64,000 bases of DNA from JAFGTX01 sp942492225 (GTDB lineage Bacteria; Bacillota; Clostridia; Peptostreptococcales; Acidaminobacteraceae). The notes beneath the pieces are model-generated. The model was not told the DNA's origin and ran no database searches. It saw nothing but the letters and a program-made list of their open reading frames with translations. The translations under genes and the position numbers were made by a program. This document shows positions 23,233 through 31,670 of the stretch, one piece after another; position 1 is the stretch's first letter; each line of letters starts with the position of its first letter. The stretch spans positions 22,018-86,017 of the forward strand of contig CALODS010000007.1 of the NCBI GenBank assembly GCA_942492225.1, in the 5' to 3' direction.

Positions 23233-24393
23233 TTATTCGTAATAGGCATAGCCTTCTTTTGAAAGTTGGATGCCCATTCTTCCTTTATAAATTTCAACAA
23301 GACCTTTTTCTTTGAGGGTTTGTACTATTCTTCTAATCTGATTTTCAGTTCGTGAATAAGCAGTTTCTTTACTACCTTGGGCCAAACTTTGTCGACTAAT
23401 TGTTTGGTCATTTTTTGTATAGTTGTAAATTAGTTCAAATATAACTTTCTCTTCATCTGTTAAAAATATTCTTTTACTACTAATTTCGACTACACTTTTA
23501 TTTTCCACAAAATTGTCATAACCATTAATATGCGTCATTTGTTTAGAAAAAAATTCACCTGCAGGTAAATCTTCTACTGTCAATATTTCACTGGTCCGAA
23601 CTGCAAGCATGTATATAATTGTGTTTTTTAATTCTCTAATATTTCCAGGCCAATGATAAGAACTCAGTCGTTCCAGTAATAAAAGGTCAAAAGTCACTGC
23701 CGATGTCGCCATTCCCTGTGCAATGTGTGTTGACAATTCAGCAACATCTTCTAAACGTTCTCTTAGTGGCTTTAGATGAACAAAACCCATTTTAAGTCGA
23801 TAATACAAATCTTCTCTAAACAATTTTTTTGTCACTAATTCGCCTAAGTCTTTATTCGTCGCTGCAATAATACGAACGTCTATTGGCCGTATTTCATTTG
23901 CACCAATAGGCATGATTTCTTTTTCTTCTAATACCCTGAGTAAACGTAACTGCACTTTAAGTGAGACATCGCCAATCTCATCCAAAAATATAGTTCCACC
24001 ATTTGCTTCTTCAAAGAGTCCTTTTTTACCACCTTTTTTAGCACCAGTAAATGCACCATCTGAATAACCAAAGAGCTCACTCTCGATTAAATCATCAGGC
24101 AAAGCACTAAAATTCACCGCCAAAAAAGGCTCATCTTTACGAGTTGAATGATTGTGTATTGCACTTGCAGTAAGTTCTTTACCAGTACCACTTTCACCTT
24201 GAATCAATATGTTCATGTCCGTTTTACCAAGTTTCAAGATTACTTCTCTTACATGTTTAACGCTTTCCGATTGCCCGATTATATCTTCTAAATCATATTT
24301 TGCCACATAACCTTTTCTCAATGCTTCTGCTTTTGTTTCTTTCGTAAGATGATGTTCTCTTAGTGATTTAAAAAGACGCACACTGCAACTCAT
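23233..24393 (-). CDS. sigma-54 activator, AAA+ and DNA-binding part (split gene)
   Basis: This 386-residue frame holds the sigma-54 interaction module: Walker A GESGTGKELTASAIH, the sigma-54 contact loop GAFTGAKKGGKKG, Walker B GGTIFLDEIGD and the arginine-finger region. Instead of the usual Fis-type helix-turn-helix, the C-terminus looks like a winged helix (ISRQSLAQGSKETAYSRTEN). It starts at an ATG overlapping the end of the sensor part at 24368-25288. Removing one A from an A7 run joins both into a single protein of about 690 residues. It should activate the two sigma-54 promoters of this locus. Confidence 0.85.
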   Translation of the reverse strand: MSCSVRLFKSLREHHLTKETKAEALRKGYVAKYDLEDIIGQSESVKHVREVILKLGKTDMNILIQGESGTGKELTASAIHNHSTRKDEPFLAVNFSALPDDLIESELFGYSDGAFTGAKKGGKKGLFEEANGGTIFLDEIGDVSLKVQLRLLRVLEEKEIMPIGANEIRPIDVRIIAATNKDLGELVTKKLFREDLYYRLKMGFVHLKPLRERLEDVAELSTHIAQGMATSAVTFDLLLLERLSSYHWPGNIRELKNTIIYMLAVRTSEILTVEDLPAGEFFSKQMTHINGYDNFVENKSVVEISSKRIFLTDEEKVIFELIYNYTKNDQTISRQSLAQGSKETAYSRTENQIRRIVQTLKEKGLVEIYKGRMGIQLSKEGYAYYE

Positions 24394-25288
24394 TTTTTTC
24401 TATTCTAAATTTATTAATCACATAATCATTGCCATCTAAAGAAATATTTAGAGGCAATGTTTCCTCATCATCCATAAGGTAGACTAAAATTTTTTTGTTT
24501 TGAATGACGCGTTCAACCGTGTTACCAATATACATATATTTTTTTACTTTTAAAATTTGCTTAAGAACATCATTAAAAACAACAATTTTATGCTGTTGAT
24601 CATACATCAAAACGCCCTCATTAAAACTATCAATTACGCGTTCGAGATGTGTGTTCAACTGAACTACTTCTTTTCTTGAAGTCGCTAAGCCCTTTGCAAT
24701 TTTTATTATTTTTTCGAGATACATTCTTGAAAAAGAACCAGAAGATCTATCAAGTATACTAAGATGTGTTAGCAATTTAGCTATTGTTGTAAAATCAAAT
24801 ATTCGGGCACCAATATTAATGATTGTCTCTACTTCGATAGGTACGCATTCTAGCTCGCCAGGTGTAATAGCAATCTTATAATCCGAAGGAACAATAGGTG
24901 CACCTGGGTAATATAACTGTAAGTTCATATGATTCAGACCAATTTCTTCCATAGCAGCCCTTGTTTCTTCCGCAGTTGATTTAAGGTCATTGACTAATAA
25001 TACATTTTCATGATCTGGTATGGAAACAATTTGATCTAAATTACTATAATTTATGGTTCGTTTTCCAATTATTTTTGGCACCTTATCATTTAAAACACCT
25101 AATGCAACGACTTCATCATAAAGTGCTTTACTTGAAAACACTTGTACTTCACAATCATTGATTTTTTCAATTCCATCATTACTGACATACACCTCTATAT
25201 GAATTGTACTTGGTATGAAGTCTTTCAATTGTTTGTAGAGTGCTTCTGAAGTTTCAAAAGAACCTGAAATTAGCGCAATTTGTCTCAT
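24368..25288 (-). CDS. sigma-54 activator, N-terminal sensor and PAS part (split gene)
   Basis: The 306-residue frame has an N-terminal receptor region resembling PrpR_N (MRQIALISGSFETSEALYKQ ... ITPGELECVPIEVETIINIG) followed by a PAS-like domain (VIDSFNEGVLMYDQQHKIVV, about residues 215-300). It ends at TAA 26 bases into the next frame. The A7 run at the junction, GAAAAAAATGAG, is one base too long for a continuous protein. It could be a genuine split, a product of transcript slippage, or an assembly error. Ribosome site AGGAGG precedes the ATG. Confidence 0.8.
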   Translation of the reverse strand: MRQIALISGSFETSEALYKQLKDFIPSTIHIEVYVSNDGIEKINDCEVQVFSSKALYDEVVALGVLNDKVPKIIGKRTINYSNLDQIVSIPDHENVLLVNDLKSTAEETRAAMEEIGLNHMNLQLYYPGAPIVPSDYKIAITPGELECVPIEVETIINIGARIFDFTTIAKLLTHLSILDRSSGSFSRMYLEKIIKIAKGLATSRKEVVQLNTHLERVIDSFNEGVLMYDQQHKIVVFNDVLKQILKVKKYMYIGNTVERVIQNKKILVYLMDDEETLPLNISLDGNDYVINKFRIEKNELQCASF

Positions 25289-25315
25289 TGATTCCTCCCT
25301 TAACTAGATATCGAA

Positions 25316-25353
25316 TAAAAAGCTGTACAATAAACTTATATTTATTATACAGC
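25316..25353 (-). terminator. terminator after iadA
   Basis: On the minus strand GCTGTATAATAAA pairs with TTTATTGTACAGC and is followed by TTTTTATT. It ends the cyanophycinase-chemoreceptor-iadA transcript. Confidence 0.8.
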
Positions 25354-25422
25354 ATCTTTTCTGATATATTAATACCATACCTTTTATTCATTTATCTCGC
25401 ATAGACTTAAAACACTTTAAAG

Positions 25423-26598
25423 TTAACCTTCAAATGTGCCTTTGACAATTACAATACCCTTTTTCATAAGTTGATTACCCATAGCAAAAACATCTGTAAT
25501 CTCAAAAGTTTCGTTATTTACCAATACAATATCCGCATCCTTTCCAACAGCAATAGTGCCCTTGTTACTTAACTTAAGAATAGTTGATGGATTTTCAGTT
25601 ATAGGTTTTAATGCAAGTTCAATTTCAAGTTCATGATCTAAAATAAGTTCTTTTACACTTTCATAGAGAGACGTCACACGTCCTACATCATTTCCAGCAA
25701 GTTGCCCAGCTTCATCATAAAGTGGAAGTGAACCTTGGCCATCTGAAGTAAAGGTCATATGTGATGCCTCAACGCCATTTTCAATACCTCGTGCAAAGGC
25801 ATCAGACGCCTTTACTTCTCCCTCTTCTATAAATAATGGTACTGTTGATGTTGTAAAATCAATGTAGCCACCTTTCTTTGCATAGTTCAATGCATCTTTA
25901 TATAGATGACTATTTCTATTTGTATGTGTCGGTAAAAACTGTGACGCTGGTATTTCTGTATTATCCATCATAGAATAAAGGTATTCAAATTTTTGCTTTC
26001 CGTCGCCAAGATGAACGTTAACAATACCTGCTTTACCTGATAAAATACCGCCAACCCTTGCATCTGAACTAACCCTAGAAAACTCATCAATTGTAGGGCT
26101 AGAACTCCTATGATCAGACAATGCAATCTCTCCTATACCGATTACTTTGTCAATCATTAAAATGTCTTTTTGGATGCTACCTGTTATTGTTTGTAAAGGC
26201 AAGCGGTAGGATCCCGTATAAACATAACTACTGATTCCCTCTTCTTCAAGTCCCTTTGCTTTTGCTACTAGACTTTCCATACTTCTCGTAATACCATCTG
26301 TTCCAAGACATCCCACAACGGTTGTAACACCTCCAATAACTAAATCTGATAGCATAATTTCAGGCGTTCTTGTACGAAAACCACCTTCACCACCACCACC
26401 TAGTAAGTGGACATGACCATCAATAAACCCTGGAAATAAATATTTATTCGTCGCGTCAATCACTTCAACAACAGCCACATTTGTGTCTAAATTGATGACT
26501 TCTTCAATCGCTGCAATTTTATTATTTACAATTAATATGTCTTTTTTTCCTAAGAATTTCGGTGCATACACAGATGCATTTTTGATTAGTTTTAACAT
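25423..26598 (-). CDS. iadA: isoaspartyl (beta-aspartyl) dipeptidase
   Basis: The 391-residue amidohydrolase cleaves beta-Asp dipeptides. Metal and substrate residues are visible: GHVHLLGGGGEGGFRTRTPE (HxH), GEIALSDHRSS (catalytic Glu), NVHLGDGK and PTHTNRN (His ligands), and TSDGQGSLP (Asp). The start at 26598 has GGAGG six bases upstream. With cyanophycinase in the same operon, its likely substrate is beta-Asp-Arg, giving free aspartate and arginine in the cytoplasm. It starts 42 bases after the chemoreceptor stop. Confidence 0.92.
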   Translation of the reverse strand: MLKLIKNASVYAPKFLGKKDILIVNNKIAAIEEVINLDTNVAVVEVIDATNKYLFPGFIDGHVHLLGGGGEGGFRTRTPEIMLSDLVIGGVTTVVGCLGTDGITRSMESLVAKAKGLEEEGISSYVYTGSYRLPLQTITGSIQKDILMIDKVIGIGEIALSDHRSSSPTIDEFSRVSSDARVGGILSGKAGIVNVHLGDGKQKFEYLYSMMDNTEIPASQFLPTHTNRNSHLYKDALNYAKKGGYIDFTTSTVPLFIEEGEVKASDAFARGIENGVEASHMTFTSDGQGSLPLYDEAGQLAGNDVGRVTSLYESVKELILDHELEIELALKPITENPSTILKLSNKGTIAVGKDADIVLVNNETFEITDVFAMGNQLMKKGIVIVKGTFEG

Positions 26599-26640
26599 AA
26601 TTTTCCTCCACACTCTTTAGCATAACATGCCTTTTTTAAT

Positions 26641-28179
26641 TTAACTATTTAACCATTGATTAAAATAGGCAAGTAACGCCTCGCCTTGTTCATCTTTTGA
26701 AAACCCTAGTCGTGTTTCTGCGCCTTCCCTCTCAACAATTCTCAGTGGCGATTTTTTAATCCTATGTTCTAAATTCATCTTTTGAATTAGATAGTCACCA
26801 ACATCTTCATTAAGCACAGCAATTTCTAATTGCTTTTTTATCAATTTTTTAAAGAGTACTTCATCTCTACTGACAAATAGTTTATTTAAACATTTGTCCT
26901 CTCTTAGCTGTTTGAAATAGTTATAATCTTTTACAAGTCCAACATTATATCCCTGTAATTGTTTATAATCTGTTAAGTCTTTTATCGTATCGCCTAATGT
27001 ATAGAACCTATAAACACTCTCTGTCCTATAAGGCTCACTAAAGTTCAATATGCCCTTTCGATCTTCTCTATAGCTAATAGTCGGCAAAATATTAGATAAA
27101 TTATTTTCAATCATTTTCAATGATGTCTCCCATGGTACCAGTTGAAACTTCACTGACTTTCCAAAATTTTTATATATATTTTTAATCATGTCTACATCAA
27201 TCCCACTAAACTGTCCCTGCTCGTATATGATGTAGGGTTCATAAGGAGAGGTTGCTATTACAATCTCTTCTGCAGACTTATTTTCACTCTCAATTAATTT
27301 GAAACTGGTAAATTCAATGTCACTAATCATATGTGTTAATTTGTCGATATCACTTACTTCATCTTCAAGATGTATCTTAATATCATTTACATTTTCATCA
27401 ATTGCTGTAGACGCGTCATAGAAGGCACTTACATTAACCGTTGTTGCTTCAAAACCTTTAGATAAGGATACTTTTATTTCATCAATCATCATGTTACTTT
27501 TAATAGCAGAATCAAATGTTTCTTTAATTAACTCCATAGCATTGATGTTTTCCATTACTGTCTGTGCATCTTTTTCCATAGATTGAACCAACTGGTCCAT
27601 CTTTTCTGTAATTGTATATGCTTGAGACGAGAGCGTTTTAACAAAGTTCATCAATTGTTGTGTTACATTATCTGTTTCTAAAGATAACTTTCGTACTTCA
27701 TCTGCGACTACAGAAAAGCCTCTACCGTATTCTCCTGCTCTTGCAGCTTCTATCGAGGCATTTAATGCAAGTAAATTAGTTTGGCTATTAATTTTCTTTA
27801 TTTTACCAATCATATCCTTCGCTTGAGTAGCTAAAAAATTAAATTCTCCAACCGATTCTTTTGATTTATAGAGCTCCCCAGTTGTATCTTTTAATTTAAT
27901 TGCACTCTGATAAGTTGCCGTAGTTTTTTCAATTAACATGTCTTGTGACTTTTGTAAATCTGATGACAACTTATGACTCTCACTCGAAAAAATCTGAAAT
28001 GCATCCGTCACCTCGCCAAACATCGTATACATTTCACTTACATTATGAATTTGAAGTCCTGAGGCAGATTTTAAATCTCCTGCACTAACATCTATATCTA
28101 ACATGTTCATTCTAATATTGTCAACATTCACAGAAAACTTAGTGATAAATTCAAGTAACTGTTCAGATGTAGATTTCAT
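26641..28179 (-). CDS. soluble chemoreceptor fused to a solute-binding domain
   Basis: The 512-residue product has no signal peptide or membrane segment. Its N-terminal half is a methyl-accepting coiled coil with the conserved hairpin tip (INSQTNLLALNASIEAARAG and GFSVVADEVRKLS). Residues from about 310 onwards form a type-3 amino-acid binding domain (IATSPYEPYIIYEQGQFSGI, ILPTISYREDRKGILNFSEP). The order is reversed compared with ordinary chemoreceptors, and the binding domain would be inside the cell. It probably senses cytoplasmic arginine, aspartate or their dipeptide. The start at 28179 follows a GGGGG site; cyanophycinase lies upstream. Confidence 0.85.
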   Translation of the reverse strand: MKSTSEQLLEFITKFSVNVDNIRMNMLDIDVSAGDLKSASGLQIHNVSEMYTMFGEVTDAFQIFSSESHKLSSDLQKSQDMLIEKTTATYQSAIKLKDTTGELYKSKESVGEFNFLATQAKDMIGKIKKINSQTNLLALNASIEAARAGEYGRGFSVVADEVRKLSLETDNVTQQLMNFVKTLSSQAYTITEKMDQLVQSMEKDAQTVMENINAMELIKETFDSAIKSNMMIDEIKVSLSKGFEATTVNVSAFYDASTAIDENVNDIKIHLEDEVSDIDKLTHMISDIEFTSFKLIESENKSAEEIVIATSPYEPYIIYEQGQFSGIDVDMIKNIYKNFGKSVKFQLVPWETSLKMIENNLSNILPTISYREDRKGILNFSEPYRTESVYRFYTLGDTIKDLTDYKQLQGYNVGLVKDYNYFKQLREDKCLNKLFVSRDEVLFKKLIKKQLEIAVLNEDVGDYLIQKMNLEHRIKKSPLRIVEREGAETRLGFSKDEQGEALLAYFNQWLNS

Positions 28180-28221
28180 ATGTTTCCCCCTTAATAGTGC
28201 CTTGTATTTTGGAGTAATCAT

Positions 28222-28253
28222 GCAGACAACAAAGGCGTCTTCTTGTTATCTGC
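28222..28253. other. intergenic hairpin between cyanophycinase and chemoreceptor genes
   Basis: GCAGACAACAA (28222-28232) pairs with TTGTTATCTGC (28243-28253), one G-T pair. No T-run follows on the minus strand, so it is more likely an RNA processing or stability element than a terminator, and the operon can continue. Confidence 0.6.
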
Positions 28254-28275
28254 ACAACTTACTTTAATCAAAAAA

Positions 28276-29553
28276 CTATTTTGGTATATTAATCAATTGT
28301 CTGATTTCTATATCAACTGGAAAAATTGACATATCAACAGATTCGAAGGAGTAAATATCAGCAGCACCAGACTGACCCCAATAACCTTCAGTTTCCTCTA
28401 CATTTTTAAAAGTAAACTCAAACCCCTTATTTGTTTCGCCAAATAAGTATGTTTTTACTTCTTCTTTTGCCTCATTATCTACAAGTTCAAACGCAATAAA
28501 ATCTCTAAATCTTTGGTTGGGTCCCATTGAACCACCAACAACTGTTTCTGCTGTGTTCATGTACTCATAGCCACGCGTCGTGTACTTGTCTTTATCCATT
28601 AAGCACTTATTCGTTTTGGTATCATATTGATCGTTACCTTCTACATAAGACACTGAGAAGCCCTCATATCCATCACCTTTTGTCGCATTTGTTGCGTCTA
28701 AGATAACAATACCTCCTTGACCAGAAACGCTAACCATTCCAGTTGCATTATCATAAATCATCGCTGTATTTTCTTCAACACCATAAGAGAATGTATAAGT
28801 CTCTTTTTCATCATAAGCAACTACTGCTAAACGCCCTAGTCTCGCTTTTCTGTCAAAATGTTGATCAACAATACCTTTGGTAAAAAACCCCAGTCCTTTC
28901 TCAACCACTAATCCTCCAGCATTTTGGTAATCTAAGGTTGATGCATCAAAAGCTTCTGTGTAACCAAAATCTAAAGCACTTAGACTGTCACCACCTGCAA
29001 TCATAACTTCACTCATAATCGCTGCACCTGCACTTGTTCCACCAATGACGGCACCCTTTTTATAAATATCATCTATTGCTTTTAAAACCAATGTGTCTGT
29101 GCCATCTTCATTTAATAAGACTTGTGTGATTCTTGTCTGATCACCACCAATAAACCATATTGCCGTAAGGTCTTTTATGCTATCAGCAACCTCTACACTG
29201 TTACCATTAGTAAGCCAATTTGACTCATCAACATCTTCTGTTTTTGAATCATCTGCAGTAAGTAAGGGAAGTATTACAATTTGATTTTCTTTTACACCTC
29301 TGCTAACCATATCCTCTGTGAACATTTTAGTGTACTTTGATGGACTACCACTTGCAGCAGGTACGATACCCACTTTTGCATTTTCAATGCCCCCTGCTAA
29401 TTCAATAAACGCCTCATAGACTGCATCGTTATCCGCACGTAGGGCGCCTCCAACAATCACTAATTTTCCAAGATGCTCTTCTTGAACTGCAAATACAGGC
29501 ATTATACCTACCAATAACACCAGACTTAACAAAACACTTGATAACTTTTTCAT
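28276..29553 (-). CDS. secreted cyanophycinase (peptidase S51)
   Basis: The 425-residue protein has a signal peptide (MKKLSSVLLSLVLLVGIMPVFA) and an S51-type serine hydrolase domain. The nucleophile elbow is GGTSAGAAIMSE (Ser near residue 174), the substrate-pocket stretch is IWFIGGDQTRI, and a His follows in IVDQHFDRKARLGRLAV. Secreted cyanophycinases cut the Asp-Arg polymer to beta-Asp-Arg. Extra C-terminal sequence of about 140 residues forms a beta-rich domain. A sigma-54 promoter lies upstream, and iadA, a chemoreceptor and a transporter gene are nearby. Confidence 0.88.
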   Translation of the reverse strand: MKKLSSVLLSLVLLVGIMPVFAVQEEHLGKLVIVGGALRADNDAVYEAFIELAGGIENAKVGIVPAASGSPSKYTKMFTEDMVSRGVKENQIVILPLLTADDSKTEDVDESNWLTNGNSVEVADSIKDLTAIWFIGGDQTRITQVLLNEDGTDTLVLKAIDDIYKKGAVIGGTSAGAAIMSEVMIAGGDSLSALDFGYTEAFDASTLDYQNAGGLVVEKGLGFFTKGIVDQHFDRKARLGRLAVVAYDEKETYTFSYGVEENTAMIYDNATGMVSVSGQGGIVILDATNATKGDGYEGFSVSYVEGNDQYDTKTNKCLMDKDKYTTRGYEYMNTAETVVGGSMGPNQRFRDFIAFELVDNEAKEEVKTYLFGETNKGFEFTFKNVEETEGYWGQSGAADIYSFESVDMSIFPVDIEIRQLINIPK

Positions 29554-29589
29554 ATGACCTCCCGAAATAATTTAATTATAAATACTATA

Positions 29590-29606
29590 CGCAAGTATGA
29601 TGCCAC
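29590..29606 (-). promoter_or_regulatory. sigma-54 promoter of the cyanophycinase operon
   Basis: The minus strand reads TGGCATCATACTTGCG, GG and GC exactly ten bases apart, 37 bases before the start codon. Confidence 0.88.
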
Positions 29607-29770
29607 TTATATAATGTTTTTTTACTCATCAATCTTATAATACTTTCTAAAACCCCCACCATTAACACTATTAGAGTCACCATTAACAACCATAAACCAC
29701 TCTTCACAATAAGATCACTTCCACTTTATAAAACAAAAATAACTGACGTCATTTCTTGAAACTCACTCAC

Positions 29771-29798
29771 TTGATTTTTATTATGAATCATTTATAAT
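29771..29798 (+). promoter_or_regulatory. promoter of the NifX-like gene
   Basis: TTGATT (29771-29776) and TATAAT (29793-29798) are 16 bases apart, 34 bases before the ATG. Confidence 0.75.
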
Positions 29799-29832
29799 AA
29801 AAATAGCATATGCCAAATAACAGGAGGTTTTT

Positions 29833-30189
29833 ATGAAAATAGCATTACCATCAAGAAATAATGTCATTGATGATCATTTCGGACATTGCGAGTTTTTTAC
29901 TGTATTGACTGTCAACAAAGAGGAAAAATCCATTATGGACACTCAAATCGTTGAATCTCCAAATGGTTGTGGGTGCAAGTCGAATATTGCAAGTACACTT
30001 GCTGATATGGGTGTTACTTTAATGTTGGCTGGCAATATGGGCAATGGGGCAGTTAATAAACTGAGTCAAGCTGGTATCGGTGTTGTAAGAGGCTGTTCTG
30101 GAGAAATAAATCTTGTTGCTCAGGAATGGTTAAATGGCAATATCAAAGATTCAAACATCAGTTGTGCTTCACATGAGTGTCATGATTAA
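29833..30189 (+). CDS. NifX/NifB-type iron-molybdenum cofactor-binding protein
   Basis: The 118-residue protein is a single dinitrogenase iron-molybdenum cofactor domain: MKIALPSRNNVIDDHFGHC at the start, then GCGCKSNIASTLADMGVTLM and AGIGVVRGCSGE. The GCGCK Cys pair and CASHECHD at the end could hold a metal or cluster. Stand-alone members occur in many non-nitrogen-fixing anaerobes and carry iron-sulfur clusters of unclear purpose. It is transcribed alone from its own promoter, with its own terminator. Confidence 0.88.
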   Translation: MKIALPSRNNVIDDHFGHCEFFTVLTVNKEEKSIMDTQIVESPNGCGCKSNIASTLADMGVTLMLAGNMGNGAVNKLSQAGIGVVRGCSGEINLVAQEWLNGNIKDSNISCASHECHD

Positions 30190-30208
30190 TTAAATAAACG
30201 CCTAAATA

Positions 30209-30243
30209 TAAAACCCATTTACTGTCATAGTAAATGGGTTTTT
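30209..30243 (+). terminator. terminator of the NifX-like gene
   Basis: AAACCCATTTACT and AGTAAATGGGTTT form a perfect 13-bp stem around GTCAT, followed by TTTTT. Confidence 0.92.
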
Positions 30244-30296
30244 GGCGCTCCACTTGAGTACTAAAAAAGTCACTGCATAGCTAGTTGCTAATAACT

Positions 30297-31259
30297 CTAT
30301 TCTATTCCAACATGTTTAATTGATGGGATAGGTACTTTTAAAATATGTTTAACAACTTGCTTGTTGTTATAATTATAGCCTGATGTATACTCATGATAAT
30401 ATCCATCACTAAATTTCGAGGTGTAGCGTTTTGCTTCTGGTAACTGACTAAGATCTCCTACATGTGCATTAAAATGATGTGGTGGTACAGTTGAATGGTA
30501 TTCAAGTACTCTGCCATCTGCTAAATATACCGTAATATCAATTTCGTAGCTCCCAAAACGATCACCACGTGGATCATCATCACTTGGCGGTCTTGGTGGA
30601 GACGTTACATAAATATTATCAACTTTTGTTTTTTTGTCGTATGTTTCAAATGGAATAAACTCCACAATGGCTTCATAAATATCGTTAGTAAAGCCACTAT
30701 AAATATTTACATATGAAATGTTCTCTGGCATACTGTTTGGGAATGTGTACGTATCTGAACTAGATATTGTGTATGAATGTGACCACGAATTTTCCTCTTC
30801 CAGTGTGGCTTGAACTTCAATAGATCCTCCATTACCTAAAAATCCAGCTTCTGCCCCAGCAGTCACTGAAATTGCTTTTGAGATGGTCGTTGTTTTGGAG
30901 TCCGTAATTGATCGGCCAATTGTCTTCGACTGTCCTCTATATAAGTTCATCAGAAATATCGAGTTATATAGTTTACGTTCATTATCAACAAGTTTTATTT
31001 CTCTAACACGTATTTTGCCTTTTACACCATTATGTTCTGTATTTATATAACCTGCATTTGAATTTTCATCATAGTATGGCCCAATATAAATTTTTTCTGG
31101 TATTGAGAAAGAATTTCTTTCTGATTGATTATAGCCGTTCAGAGGTGAATAGGTTATATAGCCACTTCCTGCAAAAGCGCTTGTGGAACATGTAGAAAAC
31201 AGAAAAATCAGGGAAAGTGCAAACGCTAAGATACTTCGATTCTTAATCATATGAATCAC
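30297..31259 (-). CDS. secreted protein, possible aerolysin-like pore-former
   Basis: The 320-residue product has a signal peptide ending near SAFA (about residue 30) and no other membrane helix. The centre (SKTTTISKAISVTAGAEAGF ... SIEVQATLEEENSWSHSYTI, about residues 120-175) alternates Ser/Thr and hydrophobic residues in the manner of the insertion strand region of ETX/MTX2-type toxins. A proline-rich hinge (SPPRPPSDDDPRGDRFGSYE) precedes the C-terminus. The resemblance is by pattern only and I cannot confirm the family. It may equally be a structural surface protein. It is a single-gene unit. Confidence 0.55.
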   Translation of the reverse strand: MIHMIKNRSILAFALSLIFLFSTCSTSAFAGSGYITYSPLNGYNQSERNSFSIPEKIYIGPYYDENSNAGYINTEHNGVKGKIRVREIKLVDNERKLYNSIFLMNLYRGQSKTIGRSITDSKTTTISKAISVTAGAEAGFLGNGGSIEVQATLEEENSWSHSYTISSSDTYTFPNSMPENISYVNIYSGFTNDIYEAIVEFIPFETYDKKTKVDNIYVTSPPRPPSDDDPRGDRFGSYEIDITVYLADGRVLEYHSTVPPHHFNAHVGDLSQLPEAKRYTSKFSDGYYHEYTSGYNYNNKQVVKHILKVPIPSIKHVGIE

Positions 31260-31573
31260 TCCTAAATTATATTTATATTATCTACTTTAATATGACTTGT
31301 TAGAAATAATAAATCTACGCTATGCAGCTTATTAATGTCATCATAAAAAATAGAGAAATATCAGTGTCTTTCTACGTATACGCGTATGAATAATAATGCT
31401 ACCTAAAAAGTTTTATATTAAATCAAAAGTATAGGATGGTAGTAATTTATTAATAGCATTAAATGACAGAATATTCAGAATGTTATTCGTTTTAAAGTAT
31501 ATCACCTAAGCGACATGGAAATACATTAAATGACTAAATGGTATTTATCATTGCCTATTCGGTTTATTCCCAT
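31260..31573. other. gene-free stretch
   Basis: No gene or strong site is seen on either strand in this 314-base stretch between the secreted protein gene and the phosphatase terminator. It is AT-rich and should hold the promoter of the secreted protein gene near its left end, but no consensus match stands out. Confidence 0.5.
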
Positions 31574-31620
31574 AAAAAACACCTCAGCTTTATAGGAGAT
31601 AGTCTATCAAGCTGAAGTGC
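31574..31620 (-). terminator. terminator of the alkaline phosphatase gene
   Basis: On the minus strand CACTTCAGCTT pairs with AAAGCTGAGGTG, with an inner GATAG/CTATC stem, then TTTTTTATGG. Confidence 0.85.
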
Positions 31621-31670
31621 TTTTCATTTCTCAATTTATGTTTAGGGTATTTTATCGCTTCACTAAAAGA

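Noticed and set aside
26615..26634. Sigma-54-like GGCATGTTATGC upstream of iadA
   Set aside because: GG and GC are eight bases apart, not ten, and iadA lies in an operon with the gene upstream.
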